Shown piece by piece: positions 21,585-32,435 of a DNA stretch of 64,000 nt. A program made the position numbers and the translations under genes. The DNA comes from Bryopsis sp. KO-2023 (lineage: Eukaryota > Chlorophyta > Ulvophyceae > Bryopsidales > Bryopsidaceae): contig BSYQ01000003.1 in the NCBI GenBank assembly GCA_030272585.1, forward strand, positions 3,906,001 through 3,970,000, in the 5' to 3' direction. The stretch's first letter is position 1. Every line of letters begins with the position of its first letter. The notes under the pieces are model-generated. The model worked only from the letters and a program-made list of their open reading frames with translations, was not told the origin of the DNA and searched no databases.

Positions 21585-23345
21585 ATGGTACGCAGAGGGT
21601 CTCGACGGAAGGGCAAGAAACCGTCCCAAGGGACCGATCCCCAAGAGGTGGTTTCTGAAGGTGAGAAAACACGAAAGGAAAAAAGTAGAGTAAAAGCGTT
21701 GCATGTGGATGGCGATGTCGGAAGGTTTCTGCTCCGAGTCTTTTTATTTTTTTTGGGGGGGGGGAGGAGTCCGGGCTGGAGTTTTTTCTCGGGCGGATGT
21801 CGTGTGGAGTGTATAGGGAGGGGATGGAAGGGGGGGGGGTTGGTTTTGTCTGCGCTTTGCTGTAGATTCGGTGGAAAGTCGAGTGCTCGACTTTCCAGGT
21901 AACGCGACGAGTGTCCAGGGACTGTGTTTTTCTTTTCGGCGAGTGCTCGGGTTGCGTGGTTTATCCGTCGAGGTGGAACGATTCTTTCGAGGTCGCCACG
22001 GCCAGCGGTTTTTGAACCCTCTGTATTTTTCTTTTGGTGTCGGTGTAGCTCAAAACCAAAAAAAAAGGAAAATGAAAAGGTGTGCGTCACCTCGGGAATC
22101 CACCGTTTCTTCGCGAAAAGAAACGCAAAAATAGAAGCTATTGCACTTTTTGTTTTTTTTAAACCGTCGTCGTGGGAAGAGAGGGATTCTCTTTCCCTTT
22201 CGATTCGGTCTCCCCCCCCCTCCCCCCCGAAAACAAACGAACAAACAAACAAACACTTATTGGTGGATGCATTTGCAGAGACTCGCGTCGTCCTCGACTC
22301 CGAAAACAAACACGCATCTCGTTCCCTCGACGATACGGTTGGTGTCAGCGAGTCCGTCGCAGTCGGTGCCTCGCCACCATCGCCCACGACCCCCGTGACC
22401 AGCCCCAATCTCCAGCGACAGCAGGAGGAAGGGAGCTCCGAGGTGGGAAATCCAATCCCAGGCGAGTCGACGGATCCCGCACTGGGAAAAAAAGAAGCCC
22501 AAGAAAAAGATTCCTTGCAGGGAAGCAAGGAGGAGTTGCCTGATATGGCTGCCACCAATGGGTCTGAGGCAGCGCTCAATAAGGTGGAGGAATTGAACGA
22601 GAAGAACGAAGCTCTGGAGCTGGAAAGGGATTCCCTGAGAAAGCTGATGGGTGTGAAAGACGAGGCAGTAAAACAGTCGGAGGCGGAAAGAGTGGTGGCC
22701 AGCGAAAAATGCGAAATCATTGAGGGGGAAAAGGTTGCCCTGCAGGCAGAGAAAGAAAACTTGTCGAAACAGTTAGAAAGCCGTGCCAATGAGATCACCC
22801 AATACAAAGCCACCATTGCAGCTCTGGAATCGGAGATGGTGGACTATAAGGCACAGAATTCGGAGCTGGCCATGCGGTTATCGAAACTGAACGAGGAAAG
22901 GGGGGATTTCGAGAAACAGACGGAGTCTCTCAAGCAAAGCAGCAGCACGTCGGAGAGCGCCATTCAAGATTTGACGGAAAAATTGCGGATCGTTCAGTCC
23001 GAGCGAGATTCGGTGAAGGTTCGGCTGGCCGAGTGCCAGGCAGACATGTGGAAACTCGAGGAGGAGGGAAAACAAGCGCGGGCGGAAGTCCAGGCGCTGC
23101 GAGACGGCCCGCATGCCGAAATGCAATCCTTGGAAGTCGAGGTGCAAGATTTGACCAACCAACTTTGCTCTGCGGAATTCCTGTTGGAGGATTCCAAAGT
23201 GAAAAACTCGAAAATGGAGGAACTGATTGTCAGGTTCCAGCGCTCCAGGAGAGAAAGCATGATTCTGGCTGGGGTGGGGGGGGCTGCGGTGTCGGCTGCC
23301 ATCGTCGGCGGAGTGTGTGTGCTGCTCAGCCGTAGAAGATCGTAA
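21585..23345 (+). CDS. Tail-anchored coiled-coil protein, function unknown
   Basis: Exons 21585-21660, 21866-21898 (only 33 nt) and 22279-23345 join in frame to 391 residues. The phases (1, 1) agree and the total is divisible by three. The N-terminus is basic (MVRRGSRRKGKKPS). Residues of about 65-165 are low-complexity, rich in Ser, Pro and Gly. From about 175 to 355 there is a long Glu/Lys/Leu coiled coil (VEELNEKNEALELERDSLRK onward). A single hydrophobic segment, SMILAGVGGAAVSAAIVGGV to VLLS, ends in RRRS at the very C-terminus. That topology predicts post-translational insertion with the coiled coil facing the cytosol, for example as a tether at the ER, mitochondrion or plastid surface. 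No specific family was recognised. Confidence 0.75.
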
Positions 23346-24530
23346 GGAGAAAAAGACTTGCTTTGATCTTTGCTTTGGTTTTTTTATGTCTAGGAAGGAC
23401 TCACAAAGGTTCTCTTTGTAGCCGTCGGATGTGCCAGTTATATATATCAATATGGAGAGAAAGGAAGGAGAAAAAAAAAGAAAATCAGTGAAAGAAAAAA
23501 AAGGGAAAGAAAGAAAGAAAAGAAAAAAAAATGGTGGCAGAATTTGACTGGTGGGGAATTTGGGGGGGGGGGGTAGCATTTATCGTGGAGTGTTTTTATA
23601 ACGTGCGTGGCAGCTTGTTTTTGGAGGTGGTGGGAAAAAAAAACACTCATGAGGAGGAGAAAAAAGGAAAAAAAAAAAAAAGCTGTGGCTGCCGAAAACT
23701 TTGTTTGAATGGGGAGGATCAGTTCGAGTGGTACGAGAAAGAGAGAGGTTTGATTTGTGTTGGTGTCTTTTTTTTTTCCTTTTATCGACTGTTCTTTTTC
23801 TTTTTCTTCTTTTTTTTCCTTCTTCTGGTATTGGCTTTTTGTTTTTTTTTAATTCTTCTTCACCTATTGGGGATTCGAGCTCAGGAGATTTAATGGGGAG
23901 GGGGGATTCAAAACAAGGAGGGATAAAAAAAAGAAAAAAGAAAAAAAAAAAAAAGATTCGATATTTTGTGGCAGGATTTTTGGGGTGGCTTCGGGGCAAA
24001 TAGCAGTGAGGGGCTATGTCATGTTCTGGGCATCCGAGAGGAACGGATTGATTTATTGGGTTTGATCGAGGCCATTTGCTGAATGATGATGATTCTTGGA
24101 AAAACAATGGTGCCTCGATTGTCGAGTTTCATTGATAGTTTTTTCTGGTAGGCTAATGTGAATACATGTTGACAAATTGACTGAAGGTTGACAATTGAAT
24201 TTTGTCAACCAGGCACGATCCTCTGCTTTCCTCCCCTCCACCCCCTTTTTCCTGTTTCCTGCCACTTTTCCTCAGAAATTGGGAGGGGGGTTGGGCATGT
24301 TTTTTTTAGCAGCAGTGATGGCAGGTTGACATTGCACTCGACAACGAAAATGTAAACATTGTCGTAAGTGCTCGACTTTTTCTGTGGACGCCACCTGAAA
24401 TTTTACACCTCTGTTGGTCTCCAACCACCCAATCCACTACACCATTGGTTCTGGAACGATATATTCCTAACACACGGCGCGCGCAACACTGATAACTTAA
24501 AACTCGGGAAATTCTTGCAACGTCCTTTCA
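23346..24530. other. Low-complexity intergenic DNA
   Basis: Purine runs (A-rich with G), then T-rich runs, then an A-rich run, with G runs such as that at 23563-23573. No open frame with normal amino-acid composition is present. The first part is probably the 3' UTR of the coiled-coil gene. Confidence 0.5.
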
Positions 24531-26486
24531 ATGACTGGAAGCAACGAGCCCAGAAGTGCCCGTCTGGAGCACATCCTCGAACGCGAGACGGCCAAAAACC
24601 TGGTGGGGTAGGAAGCCACAGTGGGTGGACTCCATAACAGTAACACGAGAGGGGGGAAGCCATGTCTGACTTTGTTCGGTGGATTCCGACGACTTTCAGA
24701 GATACCAAACCAAGCAGCCAGCTCAATTTCGAGATACGATCCTGAGCACACACAAGTTCTTGACGCCACGAACAGACATCGCCCAGGGCGTATCGAGCTG
24801 TGCATCGATTGCACTACAAAGGAAAAAACTCGGCAACAAGCGTGAGAGGTCAAGAAAACAGAATCCTAACATCGTGCCTGTGTGCGGAGAGCCATGCAGC
24901 GTTTTCAAAGCTACTGGGGAGCAGACGTACGCCGCCAAAAAAGCTGCGGAACAGAGGCGGCTCCGAGCAACGAGCGATTGGGCTTTGCTGGATACTTTTG
25001 AGGTTGCAATGTACAACGATGAGTATAAGCATCGCATGAAGGCCAAGACCGACGCCAAAGGTGTGCGAGCGTGTTTTAAATCGATGCTGGCTGCGGTCGC
25101 TTGTGGGCGGAGAAGTGTCGACTAAAAGAGCAGCTCTGTTTGCCCAGCAAGGCAGAAGGAGTTTCTCGACAGACAAATGCAGGCTCTGGAGAAAGTGAGA
25201 ACTCAGGAGGAGGCGGACAAGAAGAGAGATCACGCAATAATGGAAAAACAGGTCGCGAAGCATGAAGAAGAGAAGGAACGAACGCTTAAGCTGGAGCGCG
25301 ATAGGAACGCCAACCTGAAAAAGGAGCGAGAGACGCTGGTAGCCCTCAATCTCAGCTGGATCGCCTTTTGACAAATAGATTATGGCGATTTTAGTATGTT
25401 CATGATCTACTCTTTGCCTTTTGAAGGCAAAAGAGGCAGCTGAAGCACGAGAGAGAGCTCAGCACCGAAAGATGGCGGCAGAGAAGAGGGAGTTGGAACG
25501 AATCGAACAAGACTTGGAAGCGGAGAAAGTGCGCCAGCAACGTAGAAAAGAAGCCGCCACGAAAGAAATGATGAAAACCAAAGAAGAAAACGACAAGAAT
25601 ATCGCCGCCAAGAAGGAGAGCGCCAGGCTTGAGGCGGAAAGAAATGAACAAATGATGAAGGTAGCGGCCACACCAGCAGCTGTGCAGACGGTACTTTCGT
25701 CAACGATACAGGTCTGCTTACATAGCATTCGGTTATATTCCAGGAAATGCTGAAGCTCCTGGAGAAGCAAGAGAGGGACAGGGAAGAGGCGCTGAAAGCT
25801 TTCCAAGAAAACGTGGCGGCGCGATCACGAAAAGCTGGGGAAAGCGTGGTCGCAGAGAAGGAAGCAAGGGAGGAAAAGGAGAGAGCGCTTCTCAAGTGCC
25901 TCCAAGTATGAATGGAAATTTATAGCAACAGAGGAAGGTACTCGCAAAGAAGGAAAACTGAATGACAATTTTTCGCATGCTTGCGTTGATGCAGGAACGC
26001 AAACAGAAAGAGCTTGAGGAGAAGGAAAGGAATGAAAGGATCGAAAAGGAAAAACTCCTCCGAGAGGTGCAAGCAAGTCGAAAAAAGCAGATCGAAGCCA
26101 AGGTGTGGGAAAAAGAGCGACTCAGAAAAGAAATGGAGAAGTATGTCGAACAGGTGAGACGCTGTTGATGAACTGGGGCGCTTTCTTTTTGCTACTTTGA
26201 AATAGTGTGCTCAGAAGGTGGTTATTGAGTGCAACCTTTCGCACAGGTAAAAAGAAAAGATGCAGACGCTCTGTCGCTTGAAAAACGGGAGCAGGAGGAA
26301 CGTCGCAAACGGAACTACAAGCACAAAGAAGAGCTCGAGAAACAAATGAGGGAGGCGGAGCTGAAGGTGCTGGAGGGAGACATCCCTATGTGCCACAGGG
26401 AGCGGAATCTCAACCTCGCCCTCCTAACGCAAGCAGGAAAAATTGTGGGGGGGCCACAGATTCTGCCTCTTCAGCCGTTCAAATGA
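24531..26486 (+). CDS. TPH-like (trichohyalin-plectin-homology) coiled-coil protein, probable axonemal protein
   Basis: Seven exons: 24531-24607, 24702-25060, 25148-25338, 25427-25660, 25744-25905, 25995-26153 and 26247-26486, 473 residues in frame. After an N-terminal region (TGSNEPRSARLEHILERETA; QFRDTILSTHKFL) the protein is almost entirely charged helix, with blocks such as RRKEAATKEMMKTKEENDKN and EEKERNERIEKEKLLREVQA, typical of the TPH family that includes MNS1, CFAP45, CFAP53 and trichoplein. Those proteins lie inside doublet microtubules of cilia. The C-terminus leaves the helix (GPQILPLQPFK). I cannot assign one member, and an unrelated coiled-coil protein is possible. The exon 1/2 junction has two equivalent site choices. 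Confidence 0.65.
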
Positions 26487-27114
26487 AGATTTCTGTCCTG
26501 GGAAACTTTTTGTGTTGGTCGCTTGGGAGCTCTTGTATGTTCGCCGCCATATGGGTTTTGGGGCAAGTGTAACGCTACAGTTTTTTTTGGGCAACGCTGC
26601 ACCCAGTTTTGGAAGAGCTGTGGTCGGTTGAATTCATGAGGAGCGAGCAGTCCAGAAGCAGTTCGGAAGGCACTTTGTGTGTGCAACCCCAAATGAGTCA
26701 ATTGAGACAGAAAATCACAGAAAATGGGCGGATCCACTCCTATTCCCAGAAGTACCCGTACAATTATTTCGGCACTTTTGGCAACGATATCTATTGACAG
26801 ATGCGTTACGTTGTCTCTGTCAAAGCTGCCCTCCAAAGGCTGCAAGACTGAAGCGTTCTGACTTCTTTCAATTTCAGCCGCACGTAACGGACAACTCCAG
26901 CATTCGTCCGCACCAAACCGACGCCAGTGGCACTCTTTCGAGTACAGCGGTGGTTCCAGGGGAAACGGATGTCGTTCCGAACGCGCGACCCTTCTTATAG
27001 TAGCTCTCGACTAAACTAGTTTTTTTCGCATAAGTCTTGACGGTGGCCCCTGGGGGTGGCCAAGGAGCGGGTTCCTGACATCCCCGACTCACGCCGAGGA
27101 TTTTCGCGTCGAGC
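26487..27114. other. No firm gene
   Basis: A possible exon follows an acceptor (TTTCAATTTCAG, 26878) and reads PHVTDNSSIRPHQTDASGTL to a stop at 27000. It may be an alternative last exon of the preceding gene or chance. Confidence 0.3.
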
Positions 27115-28317
27115 ATGCTGGACAAGCTGATGCTGTGGAGGAGAAAAGCCTCTCTGCACCACGCTGTTCTCGTCGGGAACTTGGACGTCGTTGTGGAGTG
27201 TCTTTACAAGTGCTCCACAAAAAGTGTGAACAAGCGAGATCGGGTGAGAACCGCCGCAGTCGGATTATTTATCGTGGGGAGAAGCTGTGAGGCAAGGCGG
27301 ACGGGCTCAAAAGTTGATATTTGTACTGTCGTGCCTCGATAAACCGATATGGCTCCTTGTTGTGTGCAGGATGGTTTCACGGCTCTGCACTTTGCTGCAC
27401 TTTATGATCACAGAGAAATTGTGAGACTGCTGTTGGAAAGAGGGGCCGATGCTGATTGTGCCGACAAGGTGAACATTCCAGCGTTCTGCAAAAGTGCCTG
27501 GACGACCAAAATCCTGAAAAATCCTTTGGTCGTCGTGGATTGCTGTGGATCTGCAAGGAAATTTTCTTGCAATGGTTCTGGTGCAAGGAAGGGACATTCG
27601 CTGAGAACAATGTATGTCTGTTGGGCACAGATGGGAAGGACTCCTCTCCATGTGGCTTCGGCAAGGGGCCATCACGAGGTGGTCCAAATGCTGGTGCGAA
27701 GTGGAGCGCAAGTTAAGCTTCGAGATAAGGTATGAGGCCAAACAGAGAAACGACGTGTGTTTTTTTCTGTCTATTTTTTTTCTATTTGGATTCGCCGCTT
27801 CCGTTCGCACTGAAATATGCAAGGATTTGTTTCCGTTTTTGGAAAACTCCAGGCAGGATTGAAATCCGTCGACGTGATTTGCAACTACGTCCTGGACAAA
27901 CGACGAGCCAATGCGATCAGGGGTTTGCTGAGTCTGGCGGAGCTCAGGTCCGAAAAGCAGAGGTTCCGGAACGAACAGGAGTGGGCGTCGCTCGATTCCA
28001 TCCTTGCTTGTCGCCTCGACCTGTGCGATCCATGCGTGGCCAGGAACACCCCCAAGCGATGCACTTCGCTCCCGGGCGTCGCGAACACTGCCTCCACCGC
28101 GAGGTCTGGGTTGACGCCAAGCCCGAGTCTCCCACGGACGTGTTGCGCGTACTGGGAGACTGACGAGGAAGCTTATGGGGAAGACAATTTACTTGCGTCG
28201 AACAGCCGCGACACTGCGCTGCACCTGATCGAGCCCCTCGCGGGAAGAGAGGGGACCGACGACTTTGCAGCGAGTCGTGTCTCACGCAGATCCTTCAGTT
28301 CTACAGAAGGAAGGTAG
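27115..28317 (+). CDS. Ankyrin-repeat protein with unique C-terminal domain
   Basis: Exons 27115-27243, 27370-27468, 27631-27729 and 27853-28317 join in frame to 263 residues. Exon 1 holds a degenerate first repeat (SLHHAVLVGNLDVVVECLYK). Exons 2 and 3 are each exactly 99 nt and encode one 33-residue ankyrin repeat (DGFTALHFAALYDHREIVRL; GRTPLHVASARGHHEVVQML), all with phase-0 introns. Exon 4 encodes about 154 residues with no recognised domain, starting AGLKSVDVICNYVLDKRRAN and containing a Cys cluster (CRLDLCDPC). Ankyrin repeats mediate protein binding; the partner is unknown. The C-terminal part could contain an unrecognised intron. Confidence 0.75.
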
Positions 28318-29823
28318 TTTTTCATAGAAACGAAAGCGGGACCGCGATCATCAGGTTAGCGACGAGATCGGTCTTTCCAGTCGATCGTCGAAACCCACCC
28401 ATTTAACCGAGTTAGAAACCAAAAAATAGCACAATGAAATTTTAGTCTATGGAAACAGTTTTTTTTTTTTTTTTTTAACACCGTTGACTATCAACAGAAT
28501 CAGAAAAAAAACAACAACAAAACAGAGAGTTAAGGAAAAGGAAAAAAAAATCAAGGATTATTCAGTTAGTGTCCTTTAGGGACAGCCAAGGACAAAGAGT
28601 TAAGGAAAAAAAAAGAAGTTAAGAAACATAAATAATGCTGTGCATAAACATCGAACTTGGAACTTGGTTGGTGTTTTTCGAGGAAAAAAGAAAGAAAGAA
28701 AAAAAAAACAGAAGAAGCGATATAAAAAAACCCTGTTTCTTCTTCTTTTCCCAGAAAAAAGTGCATTCTGATGGCTCTGATTTTGACATGCACACAACAG
28801 CATATGACCCAATAACACACACATAATACAGGTTGACTGAAAAACTTTACATAAAAAAAAATTTAGGCGGTAGAGTGTCATTTTTTTATGTATCGAAAAA
28901 AAAAGAGAAGGGATTGACAAAGAAAAAAAAAAGAAAAGAAAACAGTCTCTTCTGGGACTAGAATAACAGGGGTTGAGGAAAAAAAAAAAGAAATTAACAT
29001 CAACAACGATGGCTGGATGGATGGGGTTGGATGAATGGAATGGAGTGAAGATCGGGGTCGATCCACATTGTCATGCACTTTTTTTCTTCGAAAAAAAATG
29101 TTTTTTTTTTTCGAATTCCATTGTCGTGATTGTGCTGCATATGGGGGCAGCACAGGGGGATGTAATATGCGTTAAGAAGAGGAACTACTTTTGGAGGGGG
29201 GGGGGGAGGGGTGCATTTTGAAAAATCGATGCTACCATGGGTGCTGGATTTTTTATTTTATTTTCGGGGGGGTTGTGTGGAAAAAGAATAACATTCTGCA
29301 TGGTTCATCAGGGGGGGGGGAAGGGGTGGAGCGACAGGAAGGGAGGGGGGGGGGAGGGGAGGGGAAAAATGCTTGAAAACCTTGTTCGAAGGATTTCGAG
29401 CGTGTCAAGTCGCAAAGAATTTGATGGCTGTGTATATATTCAGAGGACAAAAAAAAAGATGGGAAAAAAAAAGAAGAAAAGGAAAAAAACAGAGAAATAT
29501 ATGTATTTTTTTCCCCTGCCGTATGGGATGGTGGGGTGTCCAAGTTTTGAGATATGTGTGTGCGTGTGTGTGTTTGTTTCTTTCAGCAATCGAAAAATGG
29601 TACATGCAGGTCTCTTGAATTTGTAAGATGGAGGTGGAATTTATCTCTGCCTGTGGCTTTTGTAAAACTCATTTTTGTGCAGGACTTAATTTTGTGCTCC
29701 GTTTGCGTGTGAGAGGATGTTGGTGGAGGGAGGGGGGGGGGGGGGGGGGCAAATATTATCTTCCCTCCTTTTATGCCTGACCAGCAATGCAGACCATCTC
29801 AACAGAAACCAGCATCGCGTTTT
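28318..29823. other. Low-complexity DNA between two convergent genes
   Basis: Long A and T runs and several G runs (29201-29210, 29310-29319, 29731-29748), with a GT-rich stretch near 29554-29575. It lies between the 3' ends of the ankyrin gene (plus) and dolichol kinase (minus). Frames here are homopolymer translations and are not annotated. Confidence 0.5.
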
Positions 29824-32209
29824 TCAAATTAACAAAAGAGCAGAGTAGTACAGAGGGACGAACATATTGTCCAATTGAGAACTGGATGCCTCGTAGATTG
29901 CAGCCGATAAGGTGGGGGCAAAAAACGATGACAAAGAAACTCCACCATATTTCCATATCAACCCCGACCAGGCCAGCAAGCAGAATATGAAGTTTGCCAA
30001 GGTCCCCTCCATCGTCTTGTCCCCATCACTGTGCATCCTAATTTTGCCAAACCTGTCGAGAAAAGGGGAAAAAATCCAGCCTTTGGGAAAATGCTAAGCT
30101 GGAAATGCAGCTGAACAAACTGACTGCTTCAACTGTTTGAGGGGGTCACTCCATAAATTTCACCAGAGTTTTTCTGCAAAAACAAACGCACATGCCCAAC
30201 GAACCCCCCCGGGAAATGCTACATACCTTGATCCAATGATGGCAGCAGCGGAGTCCCCAATGCCCAACACAACCACCCCCGAAAGAGCAGCAGGTGCGGA
30301 CGGTGGAAACACCCAAATCGGCACAGCCATCCCCAATAAAAGACTAAAGTGAGTCCAAATTAAGGACCCCGAGTCGCGCTCGTCTGTGAAGGATGTCAGA
30401 AAATTGTGTATGACAGACCCCAGCACAGGGACGCCTCCGAATCTGACCCCTTCCACAGCGAGGAAAGCTGCAAATGCACATGCCAAAGCAATCTCCAGCA
30501 GTTCAGGTTGGAGCATCTATGCATGGGGAAAAAAAAAACAGATACCCACGTCAGTCGTAAAACATCTGCATCCCTGCCACGGTTTCACTCCCTGCCCCCC
30601 CTTTCTTTTTCTTCCTGTATCAAAAATGAACTTCCAGCAACTGCGATAATAACCCTACCCTCGCCCCCCTCCGGACGATTGCTTGTTTCATGCTGATGCA
30701 TCAACTCACATGGCCCGGAAGAAACAGCACCACAGCCAGAAAATGAAACCACTTTCTCAAAATGATGTTTGGCACTCGGTCCCTCATCGATCGAGCGACT
30801 CCTGCACCAAGCACCACCAGAAGCATCCACCCCACCACCATCCCGATCCTCCAATAATCTCTAAATACGAATTGCAGCACCCTGAAGGCACCTGCCAGGC
30901 TCAACACCAGTCCACATCCTCCCCAAGCGATCGCAGCCACCCCCAAACACACCCTGACCCCAGCACTTGGTGTCTTGGTGCTGAACAGGCACCGGGACGC
31001 GAAAGACAGTGGGGGTATGAATGTCAGTGAGAAAGCTAGGATGAGGACACTCCAGTTTCGGGCGTTTTCCACTTTAATGGTGGTGCCTTCTGACCAGAAC
31101 GCATCGCCCCCCAAAATCTCCTTATCGGTGAGAATTTCAGCGACGGCAAGCGGAACAGATTTGAGGAAGAGCAGAGTGGCTCCTTGGGATATGATCCACC
31201 CCTCTCCGACAGTGAATGTCGAGGGGAATGCATACATGACCAGGAAATAAACCCCCATCGATGATCCAGTCAGCAGGGCTGTTTCCAGAAACACCCCAAA
31301 TGATCGAATCTCCATCAGCGATAGAACCAGAATCAAACAGCTGGCCAATAACGTCAAAACACGGGCTGTAGAGTGCTTCTTCTGTTGGGCGAGTGGGGTT
31401 GCACCCCCCGTTTCGCAATTCAGCATTTCGTATGACCCTCGGCTGGCCTCTCTTGTGGCAATATTGGCCAAAGATGCCAGCAACGTTGAGGAGGCAAGAA
31501 TCGACTCATGGAATTGAAGCTTGGATGGGCCATTGCTGTCCAGTAGCTTCATTCCAGAGAAAAACCATGGCAATGCTAGAGCCCCCTCGATGATCCCTTG
31601 CGATTCCGATTGCCTTGCCGAAAAACGGGTGCCTGCATTAGCCACATCACTGTTGGTTTTGAGAAAGCCTTCCATCTATATCCAAACTCTTCAAAAACTT
31701 ATATAGAGGTCCGTATGAATTTCAATTACAGGAAAGGATGGCTGCTGTGCTTTCCTCCACTTGCTTCTTCTGAATTCATTCTGGTTTAGATGGCAAAACC
31801 ATTGTCATATCCCTTCCCCTCTCCCCCAAAAAAAGAAAAAAAAAAGATGAAAATGGCTGGTAGTTACTCATGCTTTTGAATGAAGCCCATGTGGAGATTC
31901 CATTCCATTCCATTCCAGTCTTGTTGGTTTGCTTACCAAATGCTTGCGCTATCCTGCCATCCATCATTATCGATGCCAGGGTGAGGACCAGCAGTAGCAA
32001 GGCATGCACAGGACCATCTACAGATTCATATTCAGACAGACTCACAAAAAAAAAAAAAAAGCAAAGTCCCAGAAATGGAGCCAAAACTCACGATGAGGGG
32101 AAGTATTAGTCACGCACGCCCCGATCCAAAGGCTCGTCGTCACTGCGAGGATGTTCAAGTAGAAAGAACGGCTGGGGATCGGCACGGTCAGTGGAGTTTT
32201 CGCACACAT
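29824..32209 (-). CDS. DOLK: Dolichol kinase
   Basis: Five minus-strand exons: 32209-32092, 32017-31937, 31632-30710, 30516-30227 and 30052-29824, 1641 nt in frame, 546 residues, close to the usual length (human about 538). The enzyme phosphorylates dolichol with CTP in the ER membrane and supplies the lipid carrier for N-glycosylation, GPI anchors and O-mannosylation. The protein is highly hydrophobic with many membrane segments. The C-terminal catalytic part has the family blocks RKWFHFLAVVLFLPG, DERDSG (about 419-424), GIGDSAA (about 459-465, in the nucleotide-binding region), GDKTMEGTLANF and QLDNMFVPLYY. The N-terminus is less conserved, and a start upstream of 32209 is blocked by a stop. 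It shares a 226-bp divergent promoter with the phosphohexomutase gene. Confidence 0.92.
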
Positions 32210-32435
32210 GCAGTTGGGAATCTTCACCAGGGAGCTGGATATTTGTGGAAGGATGGTCCCGCGATCACATTTTTCCGTTTACGGAAAAGAGTGACTTGCT
32301 GAGCGTGGGCTTGCGTGGCTGGGAGGATTCGCATCTTCCTTTTTTTCCTACGAGAAGGGGTTTGGTGTTGGGAGTGTCGCAGGAGCAGACTGGAACGTGA
32401 CGACCTTGCTCAAGTTTTAATCTTTTCGCAACGTG
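32210..32435. promoter_or_regulatory. Shared divergent promoter region
   Basis: 226 bp separate the start codons of dolichol kinase (minus) and the phosphohexomutase (plus). It contains a perfect dyad TTTTCCGT-TT-ACGGAAAA at 32271-32288. No canonical TATA box is obvious. Confidence 0.55.

Noticed and set aside
21557..22816. Long minus-strand open frame of about 420 codons
   Set aside because: Antisense to the exons of the tail-anchored coiled-coil gene, whose splice phases and composition are convincing.
23580..24107. Phe/Lys-rich minus-strand frame
   Set aside because: Same low-complexity cause; Phe runs are poly-A/T translation.
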